A DNA stretch of 12,405 nt, taken from an uncultured Solobacterium sp. (GTDB taxonomy: Bacteria > Bacillota_I > Bacilli_A > Erysipelotrichales > Erysipelotrichaceae). The notes under the pieces were generated by a model, which was given only the letters and a program-made list of their open reading frames with translations, was not told the origin of the DNA and did no database searches. Of the stretch, positions 1 to 5,949 are shown piece by piece. Within the stretch, counting starts at the first letter, position 1; each line of letters begins with the position of its first letter. The DNA is taken from positions 1 to 12,405 of the forward strand of contig CAJOLG010000049.1 of NCBI GenBank assembly GCA_905235315.1, written 5' to 3'. The translations under genes were made by a program, and so were the position numbers.

Positions 1-565
1 CACAGCCAAGGCTCAGCCGCCATTGATTCCCACTCATCGCATGGATATGAATCAGGCAGTCTGCCGCATCAAAAACATGTTCCGCCAGCATTTCCTGCTT
101 GCCGGAGCAGTACCTGACTTTGCCTTCCTTCACGAGTCCTTTGCGGTATTCCATATCGGTGAATTCTTCGGCCGGTGTGAAATACAGCGTGACCGTTCCC
201 TGCGGGCGGTTGGGATCCGCGTTCAGTGCCGCCATCACCCCCAGCATAATCGCAACCTGGGTGGAGTGTCCGCACGCATGGGCTGCCGTGGTAACCGGAT
301 CGGCATACGGATGTCCCTGGGTCGGAATCCCATCAAGCTCTGCGATCAGGCCGATATGCGGACTCCCTTCTCCGATCGTAACGGAGAATCCGGTATACGC
401 AAATTCCCGGTCAATCGAAAGACCGTGCGCATCCAGAAAGTTCTGAATGATCTTTTTTGTTTCAAATTCCCGGTATCCAAGTTCGGGATGACAGAACAGT
501 TCATCGCCCAGCGCAAACAGTTCTTCCGCGTGTTCATCGATATAATTCGTCAGAAACTCCGTCAT
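1..565 (-). CDS. M20-family amidohydrolase (AbgB/N-acyl amino acid hydrolase type), partial
   Basis: This is the N-terminal 188 residues of a metal-dependent M20 peptidase/amidohydrolase; the gene continues past the left edge. The protein opens with MTEFLTNYIDEHAEEL and an early HPELGYREFET segment, followed by AELDGIP near residue 76, the metal-binding HACGH at 96-100, PAEE at 131-134 and HIHA near 173. These are the hallmarks of M20D enzymes that cleave N-acyl amino acids, p-aminobenzoyl-glutamate or related amides in the cytoplasm. The start is set by an AGAGG/AGGTAGGA-like ribosome site just upstream. The family is clear but the substrate is not. A terminator (610-637) separates it from the CW_7 gene, so it probably has its own promoter. 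Peptide or N-acyl substrates would suit the cell-wall recycling theme of its neighbours, but that is inference. Confidence 0.88.
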   Translation of the reverse strand, partial: MTEFLTNYIDEHAEELFALGDELFCHPELGYREFETKKIIQNFLDAHGLSIDREFAYTGFSVTIGEGSPHIGLIAELDGIPTQGHPYADPVTTAAHACGHSTQVAIMLGVMAALNADPNRPQGTVTLYFTPAEEFTDMEYRKGLVKEGKVRYCSGKQEMLAEHVFDAADCLIHIHAMSGNQWRLSLGC

Positions 566-585
566 ACGTATCCTACCTCTTGCCT

Positions 586-596
586 ACTATATTATC
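586..596 (-). promoter_or_regulatory. possible -10 region for the M20 amidohydrolase
   Basis: On the minus strand this AT-rich stretch reads GATAATATAGT, giving overlapping -10-like hexamers (GATAAT, TAATAT, TATAGT). It lies between the upstream terminator and the amidohydrolase start. No good -35 is visible, and the leader would be very short. Confidence 0.3.
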
Positions 597-609
597 GGAT
601 TTCGGGCAG

Positions 610-637
610 AAAAAATCCGGATTTTGCGATCCGGATT
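610..637 (-). terminator. rho-independent terminator after the CW_7 gene
   Basis: A perfect 9-bp stem (629-637 pairing with 614-622, AATCCGGAT/ATCCGGATT) encloses a 6-nt loop. On the minus strand it is followed by a run of Ts (610-615). It begins 8 bases after the CW_7 stop codon and should end the murQ-CW_7 transcript before the amidohydrolase gene. Confidence 0.9.
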
Positions 638-644
638 CCGCTGC

Positions 645-1181
645 TTATTTCAGAAGCTGGTTGACTCTTGCCTGTACGGCATTGTAGTCATAGCCGGCTG
701 CTTCAAGCTTAGCCTTACGGTCGGCCCCGTTGCCGTAGTCCCCGCGGATCACCGCTTTTGCGACGGCGTCAAGATCCGCTGCCGGTTTGCCGGAGAGCTT
801 TGCGTTGACCGCAGCCTGTACCTGGTCATAGCTGTATCCGGCGGCTTCAAGTTTTGCCTTCCGGTCGGCGCCGTTGCCGAAGTCACCGCGGATGACTTTG
901 TCAACGACCGCACTGAGATCTGCCCCGGACGCTTCCTGCGACTTGTTTACCGCACGCTGAATGAGGTCATAATCATAGCCGGCTGCGGTGAGCTTTTCCT
1001 TGCGTTCCGCCCCGTTGCCCCAATCGCCGTTGAGAACTTCCTTTACGATTTCATCCATCGGTTTGCGGGCGGGTTTTGCGGGTTCCGCCGGTTTCGACGT
1101 GCTCGAAGAGACTCCCATCGGACGGGATGGCTGTGTGTTGCTGCCTTGAGGGCCGTTATTGTTGGAATTGAAGCTAGGCAT
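645..1181 (-). CDS. triple CW_7 (Cpl-7-type) repeat protein without catalytic domain or signal peptide
   Basis: The 178-aa protein has two parts. Residues 1-41 are a low-complexity, probably disordered tail rich in Asn, Ser, Pro and Lys. Residues 42-178 are three copies of a ~40-residue module at about 42-81, 88-127 and 137-178. Each copy follows the CW_7 pattern: V..VI.GD(W/F/Y)GNGA(D/E)RK.KL.AAGY.Y..(V/I)Q..VN. In the pneumococcal phage lysozyme Cpl-7, CW_7 repeats bind the muropeptide GlcNAc-MurNAc-L-Ala-D-isoGln. Here there is no lysozyme, amidase or peptidase domain. The start is fixed by AAGGAG eight bases upstream, and no signal peptide or membrane segment follows, so the protein is probably cytosolic. 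It lies 22 bp after a murQ-like gene and is almost certainly co-transcribed with it. A muropeptide-binding or sequestering role is inference; non-classical export is an alternative. Confidence 0.9.
   Translation of the reverse strand: MPSFNSNNNGPQGSNTQPSRPMGVSSSTSKPAEPAKPARKPMDEIVKEVLNGDWGNGAERKEKLTAAGYDYDLIQRAVNKSQEASGADLSAVVDKVIRGDFGNGADRKAKLEAAGYSYDQVQAAVNAKLSGKPAADLDAVAKAVIRGDYGNGADRKAKLEAAGYDYNAVQARVNQLLK
648..1058 (-). repeat. three tandem CW_7 coding repeats
   Basis: The repeat units lie at about 939-1058 (copy 1), 801-920 (copy 2) and 648-773 (copy 3). Copies 2 and 3 share the string GNGADRKAKLEAAGY exactly, yet their codons differ at several synonymous positions. This points to an older duplication kept under protein-level selection rather than a fresh DNA duplication. 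Copy 1 is more divergent and keeps the GDWGNGA form. Confidence 0.9.
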
Positions 1182-1203
1182 AAACTGATTTCTCCTTTCT
1201 CTG

Positions 1204-2010
1204 TTATTCCGTTTTACCTTGAATCAGGCGGATTGCGCTCATACAGTGATTGCCGGAAGCTTCCATCGCCTCCCGGGCACACGCTTCATCACAGCCTGTT
1301 ACTTCCATAATGATGGATACCGCCCGTTTTACGAGCTTTTTGTTCATCGGTTTTACATCGACCATAAAGTTGGAATACACCTTGCCGAGTTTCACCATTG
1401 CGGCAGTCGACAACATGTTCAGGATCATCTTCTCCGCGCTTCCCGCCTTGAGACGGGTCGATCCCGTCAGCACCTCCGGGCCGGTCACCGCTTCGGCTGC
1501 GATATCCGCGATTTCCGCCATTACACTGCCGGTATTACAGACGACTGCGGCCGTACCGGCGCCGCAGGATTTCGCATACCGCATTCCCTCTGCGACATAG
1601 GGTGTCGATCCGCTTGCGGCAACTCCGATGACATAGTCCTTCTCCGTCAGGCCGTGTGCCTGGAGCTGTTCTTTTGCGCGGTTCAGGCTGTCTTCCTCAT
1701 CGGTGGTATAGTTGATGCCCTGCTCCGCAGTCAGCGCGATCACCCGATCCGGTGAAAGACCAAACGTCGGCGGCACCTCCGCCGCATCCAGCAGGGCAAG
1801 ACCCCCGCTTGTGCCGGCACCGAGATAAAATACCCGGCCGCCGTTTTTCAGTGTTTCCGCATAGCGGTCCGCGATTGCGGCAATCTCCGGAATACATCGG
1901 TTCACTGCCGTGATCACCGCCGCATCCTCTTCATTCATCAGCCGGACGATCTCTTCCGTGCTCATCTCACTGAGATGTTCCGACCGTGGATTTCTGGATT
2001 CTGTGCTCAT
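1204..2010 (-). CDS. murQ: N-acetylmuramic acid 6-phosphate etherase (divergent MurQ)
   Basis: MurQ is a cytoplasmic SIS-domain lyase that removes the D-lactyl ether from MurNAc-6-phosphate, giving GlcNAc-6-phosphate and D-lactate during peptidoglycan recycling. This 268-aa protein (E. coli MurQ is about 298) has the sugar-phosphate loop GAGTSGG at 64-70 and DAAE at 75-78, with Glu78 in the position of the catalytic acid. It also has GVAASGSTPYV at 129-139, the segment GPEVLTGSTRLKAG at 177-190 followed by NML near 198-200, and a helical C-terminus ending with an AREAMEASG motif. The start is supported by CAGGAG spaced six bases upstream. As I recall the family, the two conserved motifs read GAGTSGRLG and AASGRTPYV; both arginines are replaced here (Gly70, Ser135). 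The basic reaction is likely but the exact substrate could differ. It is the first gene of a two-gene unit with the CW_7 protein. No MurP or NagZ homologue is nearby. Confidence 0.88.
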   Translation of the reverse strand: MSTESRNPRSEHLSEMSTEEIVRLMNEEDAAVITAVNRCIPEIAAIADRYAETLKNGGRVFYLGAGTSGGLALLDAAEVPPTFGLSPDRVIALTAEQGINYTTDEEDSLNRAKEQLQAHGLTEKDYVIGVAASGSTPYVAEGMRYAKSCGAGTAAVVCNTGSVMAEIADIAAEAVTGPEVLTGSTRLKAGSAEKMILNMLSTAAMVKLGKVYSNFMVDVKPMNKKLVKRAVSIIMEVTGCDEACAREAMEASGNHCMSAIRLIQGKTE

Positions 2011-2027
2011 AGGATTCTCCTGTTTTT

Positions 2028-2033
2028 ATTATA
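2028..2033 (-). promoter_or_regulatory. TATAAT, possible -10 for murQ
   Basis: A perfect TATAAT lies on the minus strand 17 bases before the murQ start. A TTGACC that could be the -35 (2057-2062, minus strand) is 23 bp away, which is too far for normal spacing. The assignment is tentative. Confidence 0.35.
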
Positions 2034-2056
2034 TCCATCCCGGATTCCTTCCGCAT

Positions 2057-2076
2057 GGTCAATTTCCCGATTGACC
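2057..2076. promoter_or_regulatory. perfect inverted repeat, candidate operator between murQ and the divergent lipoprotein gene
   Basis: The site reads GGTCAATTTCCCGATTGACC. It has perfect 7-bp arms (2057-2063 and 2070-2076) around a 6-bp spacer and sits about 47 bp upstream of murQ and 83 bp upstream of the divergent hydrolase start. No U-tract follows on either strand, so it is not a terminator. Each arm also spells TTGACC, a -35-like hexamer, one pointing each way. A dimeric regulator binding here could control both genes. The regulator is not in the window. Confidence 0.45.
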
Positions 2077-2103
2077 CATACCTGCAGGCTTTTCCGCTTA
2101 CGC

Positions 2104-2109
2104 TATACT
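2104..2109 (+). promoter_or_regulatory. TATACT, possible -10 for the lipoprotein hydrolase
   Basis: TATACT is one mismatch from the consensus and lies about 50 bases before the preferred start at 2160. No convincing -35 is found at 16-18 bp spacing. Confidence 0.3.
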
Positions 2110-2148
2110 TTTAGACAGAGATGAACTTCCTTGGACGTCAGACAGAAC

Positions 2149-2152
2149 GGAG
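2149..2152 (+). promoter_or_regulatory. ribosome binding site that decides the hydrolase start
   Basis: GGAG here is 7 bases before the ATG at 2160. The in-frame ATGs at 2121 and 2154 have no site at a workable distance (an AGAG abuts 2121, and the GGAG is 1 base from 2154). Starting at 2160 gives a clean lipoprotein signal. Confidence 0.65.
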
Positions 2153-2159
2153 AATGGGC

Positions 2160-3016
2160 ATGCGCAGCGCGGCGGCTGCCGCAGTTTTGTCATGCGCGCT
2201 GTTCGCTTCCTCCTGCACGCCTGACCGGCGCGAGGCAGTGCTTCCCGCCGAGCCGGTTTCCTACACGATTGAAGAGTCTTCAATCTCGCTGGAGGACAAA
2301 TATATCTACGGCAGGCTCTGTATTCCGGAAGACGGAAAGAACACCCATCCGGTGGTCATTCTTTGTCATGGCATGGGTGTGAATCACAGCCATACGATGA
2401 ATTTTGCGATGATGTTTGCGGAACACGGGATCGCTGCGTACGCATTTGATTTCTGCGGCGGCGGAGATCCTTCCCAGAGCTCCGGCACCATGGCAGAGAT
2501 GAGTGTGCATACCGAACTGGAGGACCTCAATGACGTCCTGGCCCATATCAAAGATACCGGCATTGCCGGCAGGAATCCGGTCTTTGTGCTGGGAATGAGC
2601 CAGGGCGGCTATGTGGCAGCGGAAGCTGCGGCGCGTCAGCCGGATGAAATTGCCGGACTGCTTCTGTTTTTTCCCGCATTCAATATCAATGATCTGATTC
2701 TTGCGGAATATCCCTCGGAAGAGGATGTGCCGGCGCAGGGCTCCATCTTTGATCAGACCGTAAGCCGGAAGTATTTCCTTGACGCCATGCACGAACCGAT
2801 CACCGAAGACATGGAGGCGTATGCCGGGCCGGTTCTGATCCTGCACGGAAGCGAAGATGAGGTGGTTCCCTGCTCCTATTCCGAAACCGCCGCAGCCCCA
2901 ATGCGGAACTTCATCTCATTGAAGGCGCCGGACACGGATTCTTCCTGCAGGATGCGGACACCGCACTGTCCTATTGCCTGCCGTTTCTGAGCCGGATCAT
3001 CGCGGAACAGCGCTGA
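2160..3016 (+). pseudogene. alpha/beta hydrolase lipoprotein with a C-terminal frameshift
   Basis: The protein starts MRSAAAAAVLSCALFASSC, a short lipoprotein-type signal with the likely lipidated Cys at residue 19, so it should be exported and anchored outside the membrane. An alpha/beta hydrolase fold follows, with the oxyanion segment HGMG, the nucleophile elbow GMSQGG (Ser147, codon at 2598) and the acid in HGSEDEVVP (Asp233, codon at 2856). The original frame ends at 2990 with a tail unlike the family. Moving back one base near 2898-2903 gives a natural ending instead: AELHLIEGAGHGFFLQDADT followed by TALSYCLPFLSRIIAEQR, with the expected catalytic His at 2933-2935 and a stop at 3014-3016. 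A single-base deletion, or an assembly error, near CCCCAATG explains this. Without it the triad is lost. An intact reading of the shorter frame would be 2160-2990 (or from 2121). It resembles esterases and prolyl-oligopeptidase-like hydrolases; the substrate is unknown. Confidence 0.8.
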
Positions 3017-3039
3017 TCTTTCAATCTTCTGTTTCACTG

Positions 3040-3069
3040 CGTCTGTTCCCTGCGAACAGGCGTTTTCTT
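3040..3069 (+). terminator. rho-independent terminator after the hydrolase gene
   Basis: A 9-bp stem (3040-3048 with 3054-3062, one G-U pair) with a 5-nt loop is followed by TTTTCTT on the plus strand. It begins 24 bases after the frame-restored stop at 3016 and 50 bases after the in-frame stop at 2990. Confidence 0.75.
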
Positions 3070-3074
3070 AACAG

Positions 3075-3105
3075 AAAAAACGGCATCCGTCTGCCGGACA
3101 CCGTT
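3075..3105 (-). terminator. rho-independent terminator after prs
   Basis: On the minus strand an 11-bp stem (3095-3105 with 3079-3089, including two tandem G-U pairs) with a 5-nt loop runs into a T-tract at 3075-3080. It ends the glmU-prs transcript and faces the plus-strand terminator at 3040-3069. Confidence 0.85.
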
Positions 3106-3130
3106 CGTTATGATTTATAACTGTGTTTTC

Positions 3131-4105
3131 TTACACCAGCCGGTTGTCATACATGTCATAGACACGCGAGACACTCTTGTGGTTCTGGATCGCCTCGATC
3201 GTCTCCGCCAGCATATCCGCAATGGTCAGCTGGGTGATCTTTGTGGTCTTGGCACGGATCTCATCCGACAGCGGGATGGAATCCGAGATGACCATCTCGG
3301 TGATCGGGGAAGCCTCGATCTTATCCACTGCGTCACGGGAGAATACCCCGTGGGTGATTCCGACATAGATGTTTTCGGCACCGTGATCCTTGAGAATCTT
3401 ACAGGCTGCACAGAGGGAACCGGCGGTATCGCAGATATCATCCACCACAATACAGTCTTTCCCGTTGACATCACCGATGACATTCTGAGCCTCAACCTCG
3501 TTCGGTCTCGGGCGGCGTTTGTCAACGATCGCGATCGGTGCGCCGTTCAGCGTCTCCGCAAGCCTTCTTGCACGTACGGTTCCGCCGTGATCCGGGGATA
3601 CAACGACCAGTTTGTCTTCCGGAATGTTCTTTTCCCGGAAATATCTTCCCAGCATCGGGATCGCCGTCAGGTCATCAATCGGGATATCGAAGAAGCCCTG
3701 GATCTGCGATGCGTGCAGATCAACGGTGATGATCCGTTTGGCGCCGGCAACCTGAAGCAGGTCGGCGACCAGTTTTGAAGTGATCGGCTGACGGCTGGCA
3801 GCTTTGCGGTCCTGCCGGGCATAGCCGTAATACGGCATAACCAGTGTGATTTCTCCGGCAGAAGCACGTTTGCAGGCATCAATACATACGAGCACTTCCA
3901 TCAGCCGCTCTGTTACCGGAGGGCAGGTGCTCTGAATAATGAATACCGAGCGTCCGCGGACAATTTCCTGCGGGGTGACCATAATTTCACCGTCCGCGAA
4001 ATGTTCCACTTTGATTTTGCCAAGTCCGAGCCCAAGTTCCCGTGCAATGCGTGAAGCGAGATCTGTACTGGAAGTCAGAGCGAAGATGACTGTTTCCTTT
4101 ACCAT
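3131..4105 (-). CDS. prs: ribose-phosphate pyrophosphokinase (PRPP synthetase, class I)
   Basis: Prs transfers pyrophosphate from ATP to ribose 5-phosphate, making PRPP for purine, pyrimidine, NAD, His and Trp synthesis in the cytoplasm. The 324-aa product carries PYYGYARQDRK (91-101, ATP site), the signature DLHASQIQGFF (129-139), SPDHGG (170-175), RRPRPNE near 197-203 and the PRPP loop VDDICDTAGS (221-230). All catalytic motifs look intact. I chose the ATG at 4103-4105 because GGGGAG lies 10 bases upstream and the resulting MVKETVIFAL is a normal Prs N-terminus. An upstream in-frame ATG at 4168 would add 21 unrelated residues and has no ribosome site. It follows glmU by about 70 bp, the usual Firmicutes glmU-prs pairing, and is followed by a terminator. 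Confidence 0.97.
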   Translation of the reverse strand: MVKETVIFALTSSTDLASRIARELGLGLGKIKVEHFADGEIMVTPQEIVRGRSVFIIQSTCPPVTERLMEVLVCIDACKRASAGEITLVMPYYGYARQDRKAASRQPITSKLVADLLQVAGAKRIITVDLHASQIQGFFDIPIDDLTAIPMLGRYFREKNIPEDKLVVVSPDHGGTVRARRLAETLNGAPIAIVDKRRPRPNEVEAQNVIGDVNGKDCIVVDDICDTAGSLCAACKILKDHGAENIYVGITHGVFSRDAVDKIEASPITEMVISDSIPLSDEIRAKTTKITQLTIADMLAETIEAIQNHKSVSRVYDMYDNRLV

Positions 4106-4176
4106 AGATACGTTTCTCCCCTGTGTTCTTGCGCTTGAATAGTACACCGCTTTCCGCGGCGTGTCCATCTGATATT

Positions 4177-5130
4177 TTATCCGATTTCGCAGTTCTCGTA
4201 CATGCCCGCGGTTACCGTTGCGCCGTCTTTGACGGTCACATTGCGCAGAAATGCGCCCGGCAGTACCGTTACGTGATTCCCGATCTCTGACATCCCGTAA
4301 ACATAAACATTCGGATAGAACTCCGTGTCATGCCCGATTGTTACGAAAGGACCGATATATGCGGTATCCGGGTCCGCAAACTGCACGCCGGCCTTCATCC
4401 ACCGTTCGGTAACCGTCCGGTTCAGCCATTTGTTGGCACGGGAAAGCTCCAGGCAGTCATTGACTCCCTGCACTTCCTCTTTATCCTCTGCGATGACCCC
4501 GGTCACACGCCAGCCTTTGCGGCGGAAGATCGCAACCAGATCGGTGATGTAGTACTCATGCTGGGCATTGTTGTTGTCGAGTTCCTTGAGGGCCTCAAAC
4601 AGCTTTTCGTTACGGAAGGCGTAGATGCCGGTATTGATCTCATGAACCGCAGCTTCTTCCGGGCTGCAGTCTTTGAATTCCACAATGCGGAGCACGGCTC
4701 CGTCTTCATCGCGGATGACGCGGCCGTAGGCGCCCGCATCCGAAAGAGACACACAGAGCACGGCCATATCCGCCCGCTCGATGGAGTCATATAACGCCGC
4801 GAGGGTCTCCGGCTGAATCGTTGCCGCATCGCCGTTGACAACCAGGGTGATGCCTTCTTCCCCTTCCAGCTGTCTCGCCTGCATTACCGCATGGCCGGTT
4901 CCGAGCTGGGGCTCCTGCACCGCAAATTCACATTGGCCGTCCAGGGCTTCCATCACCGCTTCCCGGCCGTAACCGACTACCGTTACGATCCGTTCCGCAC
5001 CGCATTTCCTGAGATTTCTTACTATTACTTCCGCCATCGGCATGTCTCCGACTTTGTGGAGCACCTTGGGCAGATCACTGTGCATGCGGGTTCCTTTTCC
5101 CGCCGCAAGGACAATCGCATTTCTCGTCAT
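4177..5130 (-). CDS. glmU: short GlmU: UDP-GlcNAc pyrophosphorylase domain without the acetyltransferase domain
   Basis: GlmU normally is a ~450-460-aa bifunctional enzyme that acetylates GlcN-1-P and then uridylylates GlcNAc-1-P to UDP-GlcNAc. This protein has only 317 residues. The nucleotidyltransferase half is complete: LAAGKGTRM at 8-16 with PKVLHKV, QEPQLGTGHA at 72-81, NGD at 99-101, YGR at 135-137, EFKD at 151-154, INTG at 165-168 and GVND at 222-225. A few left-handed beta-helix turns follow (about 240-317, e.g. AYIGPFVTIG and MSEIGNHVTV). The protein then stops just where the acetyltransferase active-site part should begin. The ~70 bp downstream encode no helix repeats in any frame, so this is not a recent frameshift. 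GGAGG upstream supports the start. The likely activity is GlcNAc-1-P uridylyltransferase only. It is paired with prs. Confidence 0.9.
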   Translation of the reverse strand: MTRNAIVLAAGKGTRMHSDLPKVLHKVGDMPMAEVIVRNLRKCGAERIVTVVGYGREAVMEALDGQCEFAVQEPQLGTGHAVMQARQLEGEEGITLVVNGDAATIQPETLAALYDSIERADMAVLCVSLSDAGAYGRVIRDEDGAVLRIVEFKDCSPEEAAVHEINTGIYAFRNEKLFEALKELDNNNAQHEYYITDLVAIFRRKGWRVTGVIAEDKEEVQGVNDCLELSRANKWLNRTVTERWMKAGVQFADPDTAYIGPFVTIGHDTEFYPNVYVYGMSEIGNHVTVLPGAFLRNVTVKDGATVTAGMYENCEIG

Positions 5131-5151
5131 CAGAAAAGACCTCCGTTCTCT

Positions 5152-5178
5152 ATTATATAAGAAAAGAGGTCCTGACAG
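5152..5178 (-). promoter_or_regulatory. probable promoter of glmU-prs
   Basis: On the minus strand TATAAT (5152-5157) is preceded by CTGTCA (5173-5178) at 15 bp, or ACTGTC at 16 bp. The -10 sits about 22 bases before the glmU ATG, giving a very short leader that starts near the GGAGG site. Confidence 0.45.
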
Positions 5179-5197
5179 TACTGTGCGGCGGCGATCG

Positions 5198-5220
5198 TGA
5201 TCCGGAATTCTTCCGGATCA
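5198..5220. other. perfect 10-bp hairpin without U-tract, between the ABC ATPase gene and glmU
   Basis: TGATCCGGAA and TTCCGGATCA form a perfect 10-bp stem with a 3-base loop (5208-5210). It lies 7 bases after the ABC ATPase stop and ~20 bp upstream of the glmU -35-like element. No run of Ts follows on either strand, so it is not a classical intrinsic terminator. It could stabilise the 3' end of the upstream mRNA, act as a weak terminator, or be an operator for glmU. Confidence 0.6.
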
Positions 5221-5227
5221 GACTGCC

Positions 5228-5929
5228 TTACCATTCGATATTGTTCACATCCTCCGGATGTTCATTCAGTTCATTGGAAATGATGTGTCCGCTCTTTACC
5301 CGGATCACCTGATCTGCCATCGGGCAGATCGCAAGGTTATGGGTTACCACCACAACCGTCATACTGTGGCTGCGGCAGGTATCCTGCAGAAGATGCAGGA
5401 TCTGCTTGCCGGTCTCGTAATCAAGGGCACCGGTCGGTTCGTCACAGAGCAGAAGCTTCGGATTCTTCGCAAGTGCCCGGGCAATGGAGACGCGCTGCTG
5501 TTCCCCGCCCGACAGCTGGGAGGGAAAGTTGTACATCCGGTCTTTCAGACCGACCTGTTCAAGTGTGGTGCGCGGATCCAGCGGATTTTTGCAGATCTCT
5601 GTCGCAAGCTCCACATTTTCCAGCGCAGTCAGATTCTGTACCAGATTGTAGAACTGAAAGACAAACCCGATATCAAACCGGCGGTAGTCCGTCATCTCCC
5701 GCTCATTCATGCGGTCTACCCGTGTTCCGTCCACTTCAATCTCACCCGAGGTACATACATCCATCCCGCCGAGAATGTTGAGGATGGTGGATTTGCCGGC
5801 ACCGCTGGTTCCGCAGATAATTACAAACTTTCCTTTCTCGATGGAAAAGCTGACCCGATCCAGCGCTTTCGCCTCGACCTCACCGGTTTTATAAATCTTT
5901 GATACATCCCGAAATGCAATATAGTCCAT
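5228..5929 (-). CDS. ABC transporter ATP-binding protein (MacB/LolD/BceA-like), no permease nearby
   Basis: This is a complete 233-aa ABC ATPase: Walker A GTSGAGKST at 40-48, Q-loop in VFQFYNL (Gln92), signature LSGGEQQR at 139-146, Walker B LLLCDEPTG at 159-167, D-loop ALD and switch His187. The length, the RRFDIGFVFQFYNL segment and the VNNIEW ending match ATPases that power FtsX-like permeases (MacB, BceA, LolD types), used for peptide efflux, antimicrobial sensing or lipoprotein handling. Such genes are nearly always followed by their permease; here glmU follows instead and a phosphatase precedes it. It starts 20 bp after the phosphatase stop, so the two are probably co-transcribed. The ribosome site is weak: CAGGA lies only one or two bases from the ATG. 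Its membrane partner must be elsewhere, or the protein acts without one. Confidence 0.93.
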   Translation of the reverse strand: MDYIAFRDVSKIYKTGEVEAKALDRVSFSIEKGKFVIICGTSGAGKSTILNILGGMDVCTSGEIEVDGTRVDRMNEREMTDYRRFDIGFVFQFYNLVQNLTALENVELATEICKNPLDPRTTLEQVGLKDRMYNFPSQLSGGEQQRVSIARALAKNPKLLLCDEPTGALDYETGKQILHLLQDTCRSHSMTVVVVTHNLAICPMADQVIRVKSGHIISNELNEHPEDVNNIEW

Positions 5930-5949
5930 TTCCTGTTTTCTTTCTGCCT

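Noticed and set aside
648..1058. CRISPR-like or non-coding tandem repeat
   Set aside because: The repetition is at the protein level with synonymous differences between copies. It encodes CW_7 modules in one continuous frame.
624..1310. 228-codon plus-strand open frame over the CW_7 gene and the murQ end
   Set aside because: Its repeats are the antisense image of the CW_7 repeats; the minus-strand frame has the ribosome site and the domain match.
2893..2903. Programmed -1 ribosomal frameshift in the hydrolase
   Set aside because: The sequence at the shift (GCC CCA ATG) is not a canonical slippery heptamer and I see no clear downstream stimulator. A one-base deletion or sequence error is simpler.
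4106..4168. Upstream start for prs adding 21 residues
   Set aside because: No ribosome site, an unrelated N-terminal sequence, and it begins just 8 bases after the glmU stop. The ATG at 4105 has GGGGAG upstream and gives a normal Prs N-terminus.
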